A stretch of DNA of 64,000 nt from Luidia sarsii (lineage: Eukaryota; Echinodermata; Asteroidea; Paxillosida; Luidiidae). This document shows positions 51,132 to 63,100 of this stretch, in pieces. The stretch's first letter is position 1. The number at the start of each line of letters is the position of its first letter. The DNA is taken from assembly GCA_949987565.1 (NCBI GenBank), contig OX465105.1:3802159-3866158 (forward strand), given 5' to 3'. Position numbers and translations under genes: made by a program. The notes beneath the pieces were generated by a model that was not told where the DNA came from, ran no database searches, and saw only the letters and a list, made by a program, of their open reading frames with translations.

Positions 51132-51595
51132 TTGCGTGGTCTTATCGTATTACATTTTAGGTTTTGGTTCTTGAAACTTGGCCTGAATGTAGCCCTAGAA
51201 TTCCTCGAATGGCCTGAGTCAAAACATCTGAATTCGGAGTCAATTTCTATTCAAACATTTTCAGGAGAAGGGAGCGACCCTACCTGTTTCACTGAGCTGC
51301 CATGGTCCAGTCGCTGGCATTATGGTCGACGGCAGAGAGTAACTGAGTCGAGAAAGAGGGTTTGCAAATTAATATTTCATTAAATATGATGATGACGACA
51401 TTTAAATTTAGCCTAGGAAGAGTTCTATGGTTCCTCTAACGACAAGTGTTAAAGTTACTGATTTTGGAGAACATTTCTTTTGATGGTTTTCCACGGAAAG
51501 GCAAGGACCCTTCATGAGTCTGAGTGTCAACTGTGTATTCATACGAGCGGACGTAGATTAAAAGATTTTTGATCTGATGGCCAGAGATATATTCT
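51132..51595 (+). repeat. Extra C monomer between the nine-monomer copies
   Basis: This C monomer and its upstream linker (gaagagttctatgg, actgattttgg, catgagtctg) repeat the pattern of 47247-47690 and of 51419-51866. It is the unit at the duplication joint, and it makes two C monomers stand side by side (51132 and 51596). Confidence 0.75.
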
Positions 51596-54500
51596 TTGCG
51601 TGGTCTTATCGTATTACATTTTAGGTTTTGGTTCTTGAAACTTGGCCTGAATGTAGCCCTAGAATTCCTCGAATGGCCTGAGTCAAAACATCTGAATTCG
51701 GAGTCAATTTCTATTCAAACATTTTCAGGAGAAGGGAGCGACCCTACCTGTTTCACTGAGCTGCCATGGTCCAGTCGCTGGCATTATGGTCGACGGCAGA
51801 GAGTAACTGAGTCGAGAAAGAGGGTTTGCAAATTAATATTTCATTAAATATGATGATGACGACATTTAAATTTAGCCTAGGAAGAGGTCTATGGTTCCTC
51901 TAACGACAAGTGTTAAAGTCACTGAGTTTGGAGAACATTTCTTTTGATGGTTTTCCACGGAAAGGCAAGGACCCTTCATGAGTCTGAGTGTCAACTGTGT
52001 ATTCATACGAGCGGACGTAGATTAAAAGATTTTTGATCTGATGGCCAGAGATATATTCTTTGCGTGGTCTTATCGTATTACATTTTAGGTTTTGGTTCTT
52101 GAAACTTGGCCTGAATGTAGCCCTAGGATTCCTCGAATGGCCTGAGTCAAAACATCTGAATTCGGAGTCAAATTCTATTCAAACATTTTCAGGAGAAGGG
52201 AGCCACCCTACCTGTTTCTCTGAGCTGCCATTGTCCAGTCGCTGGCATAATGGTCGACGGCAGAGAATGACTAAGTCGAGAAAGAGGGTTTGCAAATTAA
52301 TATTTCATTAAATATGATGATGACGACATTCAAATTTAGCCTAGGAAGAGGTCTATGGTTCCTCTAACGACAAGTGTTAAAGTTACTGAGTTTGGAGAAC
52401 ATTTCTTTTGATGGTTTTCCACGGAAAGGCAAGGACCCTTCATGAGTCTGAGTGTCAACTGTGTATTCACACGAGCGGACGTAGATTAAAAGATTTTTGA
52501 TCTGATGGCCAGAGATATATTCTTTGCGTGGTCTTATCGTATTACATTTTAGGTTTTGGTTCTTGAAACTTGGCCTGAATGTAGCCCTAGGTTTCCTCGA
52601 ATGGCCTAAGTCAAACGATCTGAATTCGCAGTCAATTTCTATTCAAACATTTTCAGGAGAAGGGAGCGACCCTACCTGTTTCACTGAGCTGCCATTGTCC
52701 AGTCGCTGGCATTATGGTCGACGGCAGAGAGTAACTGAGTCGAGAAAGAGGGTTTGCAAATTAATATTTCATTAAATATAATGATGACGACATTTAAATT
52801 TAGCCTAGGAAGAGGTCTATGGTTCCTCTAACGACAAGTGTTAAAGTTACTGAGTTTGGAGAACATTTCTTTTGATGGTTTTCCACGGAAAGGCAAGGAC
52901 CCTTCATGAGTCTGAGTGTCAACTGTGTATTCATACGAGCGGACGTAGATTAAAAGATTTTTGATCTGATGGCCAGAGATATATTCTTTGCGTGGTCTTA
53001 TCGTATTACATTTTAGGTTTTGGTTCTTGAAACTTGGCCTGAATGTAGCCCTAGAATTCCTCGAATGGCCTGAGTCAAAACATCTGAATTCGGAGTCAAT
53101 TTCTATTCAAACATTTTCAGGAGAAGGGAGCGACCCTACCTGTTTCACTGAGCTGCCATTGTCCAGTCGCTGGCATTATGGTCGACGGCAGAGAGTAGCT
53201 GAGTAGGAAGATAGGGTTTGCAAATTAATATTTCATTAAATTTGATGCTGACGAGGTTCAAAATTGCCCTAGGAAGAGGTATAGGGTTCCTCTAACGACA
53301 AGTGTTAAAGTTACTGAGTTTGGAGAACATTTCTTTTGATGGTTTTCCACGGAAAGGCAACGACCCTTCATCTATCTGAGTGTCAACTGTGTATTCATAC
53401 GAGCGGACGTTGATTTGCAGATTTTTGATCTGATGGGCAGAGATATATTCCTTGAGTGTTATTATCGTATTACATTTTAGGTTTTGAATCTTGAAATTTG
53501 GCCTGAAAGTAGCCCTAGGATTCCTCGAATGGCCTAAGTCAAAACATCTGAATTCGGAGTCAATTTCTATTCAAACATTTTCAGGAGAAGGGAGCGACCC
53601 TACCTGTTTCACTGAGCTGCCATTGTCCAGTCGCTGGCATTATGGTCGACGGCAGAGAGTAACTGAGTCGAGAAAGAGGGTTTGCAAATTAATATTTCAT
53701 TAAATATGATGATGACGACATTCAAATTTAGCCTAGGAAGAGTTCTATGGTTCCTCTAACGACAAGTGTTAAAGTTACTGAGTTTGGAGAACATTTCTTT
53801 TGATGGTTTTCCACGGAAAGGCAAGGACCCTTCATCAGTCTGAGTGTCAACTGTGTATTCATACGAGCGGACGTAGATTAAAAGATTTTTGATCTGATGG
53901 CCAGAGATATATTCTTTGCGTGGTCTTATCGTATTACATTTTAGGTTTTGGTTCTTGAAACTTGGCCTGAATGTAGCCCTAGGTTTCCTCGAATGGCCTG
54001 AGTCAAAACATCTGAATTCGGAGTCAATTTCTATTCAAACATTTTCAGGAGAAGGGAGCGACCCTACCTGTTTCACTGAGCTGCCATTGTCCAGTCGCTG
54101 GCATTATGGTCGACGGCAGAGAGTAACTGAGTCGAGAAAGAGGGTTTGCAAATTAATATTTCATTAAATATGATGATGACGACATTCAAATTTAGCCTAG
54201 GAAGAGGTCTATGGTTCCTCTAACGACAAGTGTTAAAGTTACTGATTTTGGAGAACATTTCTTTTGATGGTTTTCCACGGAAAGGGAAGGACCCTTCATC
54301 AGTCTGAGTGTCAACTGTGTATTAAAACGAGCGGACGTAGATTAAAAGATTTTTGATCTGATGGCCAGAGATATATTCCTTGCGTGGTCTTATCGTATTA
54401 CATTTTAGGTTTTGGTTCTTGAAACTTGGCCTGAATGTAGCCCTAGGATTCCTCGAATGGCCTAAGTCAAAAGATCTGAATTCGGAGTCAATTTCTATTC

Positions 54501-55097
54501 AAACATGTTCAGGAGAAGGGAGCGACCTTACCTGTTTCACTGAGCTGCCATTGTCCAGTCGCTGGCATTATGGTCGACGGCAGAGAGTAACTGAGTCGAG
54601 AAAGAGGGTTTGCAAATTAATATTTCATTAAATATGATGATGACGACATTCAAATTTAGCCTAGGAAGAGGTCTATGGTTCCTCTAACGACAAGTGTTAA
54701 AGTTACTGAGTTTGGAGAACATTTCTTTTGATGGTTTTCCACGGAAAGGCAAGGACCCTTCATGAGTCTGAGTGTCAACTGTGTATTCATACGAGCGGAC
54801 GTAGATTAACAGATTTTTGATCTGATGGCCAGAGATATATTCTTTGCGTGGTCTTATCGTATTACATTTTAGGTTTTGGTTCTTGAAACTTGGCCTGAAT
54901 GTAGCCCTAGAATTCCTCGAATGGCCTGAGTCAAAACATCTGAATTCGGAGTCAATTTCTATTCAAACATTTTCAGGAGAAGGGAGCGACCCTACCTGTT
55001 TCACTGAGCTGCCATTGTCCAGTCGCTGGCATTATGGTCGACGGCAGAGAGTAACTGAGTCGAGAAAGAGGGTTTGCAAATTAATATTTCATTAAAT
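51596..55097 (+). repeat. Nine-monomer block, copy 2
   Basis: Second copy of 47420-50921, with the same monomer order and private variants. Identity ends inside the last C' monomer at attaaat, where this copy switches to the A-type linker (ttgatgctgacgagg) and leads into B at 55308. Copy 1 continues with gatgatgacgac there. Confidence 0.88.
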
Positions 55098-55307
55098 TTG
55101 ATGCTGACGAGGTTCAAAATTGCCCTAGGAAGAGGTATAGGGTTCCTCTAACGACAAGTGTTAAAGTTACTGAGTTTGGAGAACATTTCTTTTGATGGTT
55201 TTCCACGGAAAGGCAACGACCCTTCATCTATCTGAGTGTCAACTGTGTATTCATACGAGCGGACGTTGATTTGCAGATTTTTGATCTGATGGGCAGAGAT
55301 ATATTCC

Positions 55308-57163
55308 TTGAGTGTTATTATCGTATTACATTTTAGGTTTTGAATCTTGAAATTTGGCCTGAAAGTAGCCCTAGGATTCCTCGAATGGCCTAAGTCAAAA
55401 CATCTGAATTCGGAGTCAATTTCTATTCAAACATTTTCAGGAGAAGGGAGCGACCCTACCTTTTTCACTGAGCTGCCATTGTCCAGTCGCTGGCATTATG
55501 GTCGACGGCAGAGAGTAACTGAGTCGAGAAAGAGGGTTTGCAAATTAATATTTCATTAAATATGATGATGACGACATTCAAATTTAGCCTAGGAAGAGTT
55601 CTATGGTTCCTCTAACGACAAGTGTTAAAGTTACTGAGTTTGGAGAACATTTCTTTTGATGGTTTTCCACGGAAAGGCAAGGACCCTTCATGAGTCTGAG
55701 TGTCAACTGTGTATTCATACGAGCGGACGTAGATTAAAAGATTTTTGATCTGATGGCCAGAGATATATTCTTTGCGTGGTCTTATCGTATTACATTTTAG
55801 GTTTTGGTTCTTGAAACTTGGCCTGAATGTAGCCCTAGAATTCCTCGAATGGCCTGAGTCAAAACATCTGAATTCGGAGTCAATTTCTATTCAAACACTT
55901 TCAGGAGAAGGGAGCGACCCTACCTGTTTCACTGAGCTGCCATGGTCCAGTCGCTGGCATTATGGTCGACGGCAGAGAGTAACTGAGTCGAGAAAGAGGG
56001 TTGGCAAATTAATATTTCATTAAATATGATGATGACGACATTCAAATTTAGCCTAGGAAGAGGTCTATGGTTCCTCTAACGACAAGTGTTAAAGTTACTG
56101 ATTTTGGAGAACATTTCTTTTGATGGTTTTCCACGGAAAGGGAAGGACCCTTCATCAGTCTGAGTGTCAACTGTGTATTAAAACGAGCGGACGTAGATTA
56201 AAAGATTTTTGATCTGATGGCCAGAGATATATTCCTTGCGTGGTCTTATCGTATTACATTTTAGGTTTTGGTTCTTGAAACTTGGCCTGAATGTAGCCCT
56301 AGGATTCCTCGAATGGCCTAAGTCAAAAGATCTGAATTCGGAGTCAATTTCTATTCAAACATGTTCAGGAGAAGGGAGCGACCCTACCTGTTTCACTGAG
56401 CTGCCATTGTCCAGTCGCTGGCATTATGGTCGACGGCAGAGAGTAACTGAGTCGAGAAAGAGGGTTTGCAAATTAATATTTCATTAAATATGATGATGAC
56501 GACATTCAAATTTAGCCTAGGAAGAGGTCTATGGTTCCTCTAACGACAAGTGTTAAAGTTACTGAGTTTGGAGAACATTTCTTTTGATGGTTTTCCACGG
56601 AAAGGCAAGGACCCTTCATGAGTCTGAGTGTCAACTGTGTATTCATACGAGCGGACGTAGATTAACAGATTTTTGATCTGATGGCCAGAGATATATTCTT
56701 TGCGTGGTCTTATCGTATTACATTTTAGGTTTTGGTTCTTGAAACTTGGCCTGAATGTAGCCCTAGAATTCCTCGAATGGCCTGAGTCAAAACATCTGAA
56801 TTCGGAGTCAATTTCTATTCAAACATTTTCAGGAGAAGGGAGCGACCCTACCTGTTTCACTGAGCTGCCATTGTCCAGTCGCTGGCATTATGGTCGACGG
56901 CAGAGAGTAACTGAGTCGAGAAAGAGGGTTTGCAAATTAATATTTCATTAAATTTGATGCTGACGAGGTTCAAAATTGCCCTAGGAAGAGGTATAGGGTT
57001 CCTCTAACGACAAGTGTTAAAGTTACTGAGTTTGGAGAACATTTCTTTTGATGGTTTTCCACGGAAAGGCAACGACCCTTCATCTATCTGAGTGTCAACT
57101 GTGTATTCATACGAGCGGACGTTGATTTGCAGATTTTTGATCTGATGGGCAGAGATATATTCC
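55308..57163 (+). repeat. B-C-D-C' four-monomer unit
   Basis: Units 55308 B, 55772 C, 56236 D and 56700 C' repeat the pattern of 53452-55307 at +1,856 bp. Shared variants are caaacatgttcagg in D and tagattaacag before C'. The second monomer is C with caaacactttcagg here, while at 53916 it is a ggtttcctcg form. The B monomer has a private ctacctttttcac. Confidence 0.82.
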
Positions 57164-60100
57164 TTGAGTGTTATTATCGTATTACATTTTAGGTTTTGAA
57201 TCTTGAAATTTGGCCTGAAAGTAGCCCTAGGATTCCTCGAATGGCCTAAGTCAAAACATCTGAATTCGGAGTCAATTTCTATTCAAACATTTTCAGGAGA
57301 AGGGAGCGACCCTACCTGTTTTACTGAGCTGCCATTGTCCAGTCGCTGGCATTATGGTCGACGGCAGAGAGTAACTGAGTCGAGAAAGAGGGTTTGCAAA
57401 TTAATATTTCATTAAATATGATGATGATGACATTCAAATTTAGCCTAGGAAGAGTTCTATGGTTCCTCTAACAACAAGTGTTAAAGTTACTGAGTTTGGA
57501 GAACATTTCTTTTGATGGTTTTCCACGGAAAGGCAAGGACCCTTCATGAGTCTGAGTGTCAACTGTGTATTCATACGAGCGGACGTAGATTAAAAGATTT
57601 TTGATCTGATGGCCAGAGATATATTCTTTGCGTGGTCTTATCGTATTACAGTTTAGGTTTTGGTTCTTGAAACTTGGCCTGAATGTAGCCCTAGAATTCC
57701 TCGAATGGCCTGAGTCAAAACATCTGAATTCGGAGTCAATTTCTATTCAAACATTTTCAGGAGAAGGGAGCGACCCTACCTGTTTCACTGAGCTGCCATT
57801 GTCCAGTCGCTGGCATTATGGTCGACGGCAGAGAGTAACTGAGTCGAGAAAGAGGGTTTGCAAATTAATATTTCATTAAATATGAAGATGACGACATTTA
57901 AATTTAGCCTAGGAAGAGGTCTATGGTTCCTCTAACGACAAGTTTTAAAGTTACTGATTTTGGAGAACATTTCTTTTGATGGTTTTCCACGGAAAGGGAA
58001 GGACCCTTCATCAGTCTGAGTGTCAACTGTGTATTAAAACGAGCGGACGTAGATTAAAAGATTTTTGATCTGATGGCCAAAGATATATTCCTTGCGTGGT
58101 CTTATCGTATTACATTTTAGGTTTTGGTTCTTGAAACTTGGCCTGAATGTAGCCCTAGGTTTCCTCGAATGGCCTGAGTCAAAACATCTGAATTCGGAGT
58201 CAATTTCTATTCAAACATTTTCAGGAGAAAGGAGCCACCCTACCTGTTTCTCTGAGCTGCCATTGTCCAGTCGCTGGCATTATGGTCGACGGCAGAGAGT
58301 AGCTGAGTAGGAAGATAGGGTTTGCAAATTAATATTTCATTAAATTTGATGCTGACGAGGTTCAAAATTGCCCTAGGAAGAGGTATAGGGTTCCTCTAAC
58401 GACAAGTGTTAAAGTTACTGAGTTTGGAGAACATTTCTTTTGATGGTTTTCCACGGAAAGGCAACGACCCTTCATCTATCTGAGTGTCAACTGTGTATTC
58501 ATACGAGCGGACGTTGATTTGCAGATTTTTGATCTGATGGGCAGAGATATATTCCTTGAGTGTTATTATCGTATTACATTTTAGGTTTTGAATCTTGAAA
58601 TTTGGCCTGAAAGTAGCCCTAGGATTCCTCGAATGGCCTAAGTCAAAACATCTGAATTCGGAGTCAATTTCTATTCAAACATTTTCAGGAGAAGGGAGCG
58701 ACCCTACCTGTTTCACTGAGCTGCCATTGTCCAGTCGCTGGCATTATGGTCGACGGCAGAGAGTAACTGAGTCAATAAAGAGGGTTTGCAAATTAATATT
58801 TCATTAAATATGATGATGACGACATTCAAATTTAGCCTAGGAAGAGTTCTATGGTTCCTCTAACGACAAGTGTTAAAGTTACTGAGTTTGGAGAACATTT
58901 CTTTTGATGGTTTTCCACGGAAAGGCAAGGACCCTTCATCAGTCTGAGTGTCAACTGTGTATTAAAACGAGCGGACGTAGATTAAAAGATTTTTGATCTG
59001 ATGGCCAAAGATATATTCCTTGCGTGGTCTTATCGTATTACATTTTAGGTTTTGGTTCTTGAAACTTGGCCTGAATGTAGCCCTAGGTTTCCTCGAATGG
59101 CCTGAGTCAAAACATCTGAATTCGGAGTCAATTTCTATTCAAACATTTTCAGGAGAAAGGAGCCACCCTACCTGTTTCTCTGAGCTGCCATTGTCCAGTC
59201 GCTGGCATTATGGTCGACGGCAGAGAGTAGCTGAGTAGGAAGATAGGGTTTGCAAATTAATATTTCATTAAATTTGATGCTGACGAGGTTCAAAATTGCC
59301 CTAGGAAGAGGTATAGGGTTCCTCTAACGACAAGTGTTAAAGTTACTGAGTTTGGAGAACATTTCTTTTGATGGTTTTCCACGGAAAGGCAACGACCCTT
59401 CATCTATCTGAGTGTCAACTGTGTATTCATACGAGCGGACGTTGATTTGCAGATTTTTGATCTGATGGGCAGAGATATATTCCTTGAGTGTTATTATCGT
59501 ATTACATTTTAGGTTTTGAATCTTGAAATTTGGCCTGAAAGTAGCCCTAGGATTCCTCGAATGGCCTAAGTCAAAACATCTGAATTCGGAGTCAATTTCT
59601 ATTCAAACATTTTCAGGAGAAGGGAGCGACCCTACCTGTTTCACTGAGCTGCCATTGTCCAGTCGCTGGCATTATGGTCGACGGCAGAGAGTAACTGAGT
59701 CGATAAAGAGGGTTTGCAAATTAATATTTCATTAAATATGATGATGACGACATTCAAATTTAGCCTAGGAAGAGTTCTATGGTTCCTCTAACGACAAGTG
59801 TTAAAGTTACTGAGTTTGGAGAACATTTCTTTTGATGGTTTTCCACGGAAAGGCAAGGACCCTTCATGAGTCTGAGTGTCAACTGTGTATTCATACGAGC
59901 GGACGTAGATTAAAAGATTTTTGATCTGATGGCCAGAGATATATTCTTTGCGTGGTCTTATCGTATTACATTTTAGGTTTTGGTTCTTGAAACTTGGCCT
60001 GAATGTAGCCCTAGAATTCCTCGAATGGCCTGAGTCAAAACATCTGAATTCGGAGTCAATTTCTATTCAAACACTTTCAGGAGAAGGGAGCGACCCTACC

Positions 60101-63100
60101 TGTTTCACTGAGCTGCCATGGTCCAGTCGCTGGCATTATGGTCGACGGCAGAGAGTAACTGAGTCGAGAAAGAGGGTTGGCAAATTAATATTTCATTAAA
60201 TATGATGATGACGACATTCAAATTTAGCCTAGGAAGAGGTCTATGGTTCCTCTAACGACAAGTGTTAAAGTTACTGATTTTGGAGAACATTTCTTTTGAT
60301 GGTTTTCCACGGAAAGGGAAGGACCCTTCATCAGTCTGAGTGTCAACTGTGTATTAAAACGAGCGGACGTAGATTAAAAGATTTTTGATCTGATGGCCAG
60401 AGATATATTCCTTGCGTGGTCTTATCGTATTACATTTTAGGTTTTGGTTCTTGAAACTTGGCCTGAATGTAGCCCTAGGATTCCTCGAATGGCCTAAGTC
60501 AAAAGATCTGAATTCGGAGTCAATTTCTATTCAAACATTTTCAGGAGAAGGGAGCGACCCTACCTGTTTCACTGAGCTGCCATTGTCCAGTCGCTGGCAT
60601 TATGGTCGACGGCAGAGAGTAACTGAGTCGAGAAAGAGGGTTTGCAAATTAATATTTCATTAAATATGATGATGACGACATTCAAATTTAGCCTAGGAAG
60701 AGGTCTATGGTTCCTCTAACGACAAGTGTTAAAGTTTCTGATTTTGGAGAACATTTCTTTTGATGGTTTTCCACGGAAAGGGAAGGACCCTTCATCAGTC
60801 TGAGTGTCAACTGTGTATTAAAACGAGCGGACGTAGATTAAAAGATTTTTGATCTGATGGCCAAAGATATATTCCTTGCGTGGTCTCATCGTATTACATT
60901 TTAGGTTTTGGTTCTTGAAACTTGGCCTGAATGTAGCCTTAGGTTTCCTCGAATGGCCTGAGTCAAAACATCTGAATTCGGAGTCAATTTCTATTCAAAC
61001 ATTTTCAGGAGAAAGGAGCCACCCTACCTGTTTCTCTGAGCTGCCATTGTCCAGTCGCTGGCATTATGGTCGACGGCAGAGAGTAGCTGAGTAGGAAGAT
61101 AGGGTTTGCAAATTAATATTTCATTAAATTTGATGCTGACGAGGTTCAAAATTGCCCTAGGAAGAGGTATAGGGTTCCTCTAACGACAAGTGTTAAAGTT
61201 ACTGAGTTTGGAGAACATTTCTTTTGATGGTTTTCCACGGAAAGGCAACGACCCTTCATCTATCTGAGTGTCAACTGTGTATTCATACGAGCGGACGTTG
61301 ATTTGCAGATTTTTGATCTGATGGGCAGAGATATATTCCTTGAGTGTTATTATCGTATTACATTTTAGGTTTTGAATCTTGAAATTTGGCCTGAAAGTAG
61401 CCCTAGGATTCCTCGAATGGCCTAAGTCAAAACATCTGAATTCGGAGTCAATTTCTATTCAAACATTTTCAGGAGAAGGGAGCGACCCTACCTGTTTCAC
61501 TGAGCTGCCATTGTCCAGTCGCTGGCATTATGGTCGACGGCAGAGAGTAACTGAGTCGAGAAAGAGGGTTTGCAAATTAATATTTCATTAAATATGATGA
61601 TGACGACATTCAAATTTAGCCTAGGAAGAGTTCTATGGTTCCTCTAACGACAAGTGTTAAAGTTACTGAGTTTGGAGAACATTTCTTTTGATGGTTTTCC
61701 ACGGAAAGGCAAGGACCCTTCATGAGTCTGAGTGTCAACTGTGTATTCATACGAGCGGACGTAGATTAAAAGATTTTTGATCTGATGGCCAGAGATATAT
61801 TCTTTGCGTGGTCTTATCGTATTACAGTTTAGGTTTTGGTTCTTGAAACTTAGCCTGAATGTAGCCCTAGAATTCCTCGAATGGCCTGAGTCAAAACATC
61901 TGAATTCGGAGTCAATTTCTATTCAAACATTTTCAGGAGAAGGGAGCGACCCTACCTGTTTCACTGAGCTGCCATTGTCCAGTCGCTGGCATTATGGTCG
62001 ACGGCAGAGAGTAACTGAGTCGAGAAAGAGGGTTTGCAAATTAATATTTCATTAAATATGAAGATGACGACATTCAAATTTAGCCTAGGAAGAGGTCTAT
62101 GGTTCCTCTAACGACAAGTTTTAAAGTTACTGATTTTGGAGAACATTTCTTTTGATGGTTTTCCACGGAAAGGGAAGGACCCTTCATCAGTCTGAGTGTC
62201 AACTGTGTATTAAAACGAGCGGACGTAGATTAAAAGATTTTTGATCTGATGGCCAAAGATATATTCCTTGCGTGGTCTTATCGTATTACATTTTAGGTTT
62301 TGGTTCTTAAAACTTGGCCTGAATGTAGCCCTAGGTTTCCTCGAATGGCCTGAGTCAAAACATCTGAATTAAGAGTCAATTTCTATTCAAACATTTTCAG
62401 GAGAAAGGAGCCACCCTACCTGTTTCTCTGAGCTGCCATTGTCCAGTCGCTGGCATTATGGTCGACGGCAGAGAGTAGCTGAGTAGGAAGATAGGGTTTG
62501 CAAATTAATATTTCATTAAATTTGATGCTGACGAGGTTCAAAATTGCCCTAGGAAGAGGTATAGGGTTCCTCTAACGACAAGTGTTAAAGTTACTGAGTT
62601 TGGAGAACATTTCTTTTGATGGTTTTCCACGGAAAGGCAACGACCCTTCATCTATCTGAGTGTCAACTGTGTATTCATACGAGCGGACGTTGATTTGCAG
62701 ATTTTTGATCTGATGGGCAGAGATATATTCCTTGAGTGTTATTATCGTATTACATTTTAGGTTTTGAATCTTGAAATTTGGCCTGAAAGTAGCCCTAGGA
62801 TTCCTCGAATGGCCTAAGTCAAAACATCTGAATTCGGAGTCAATTTCTATTCAAACATTTTCAGGAGAAGGGAGCGACCCTACCTGTTTCACTGAGCTGC
62901 CATTGTCCAGTCGCTGGCATTATGGTCGACGGCAGAGAGTAACTGAGTCGATAAAGAGGGTTTGCAAATTAATATTTCATTAAATATGATGATGACGACA
63001 TTCAAATTTAGCCTAGGAAGAGTTCTATGGTTCCTCTAACGACAAGTGTTAAAGTTACTGAGTTTGGAGAACATTTCTTTTGATGGTTTTCCACGGAAAG

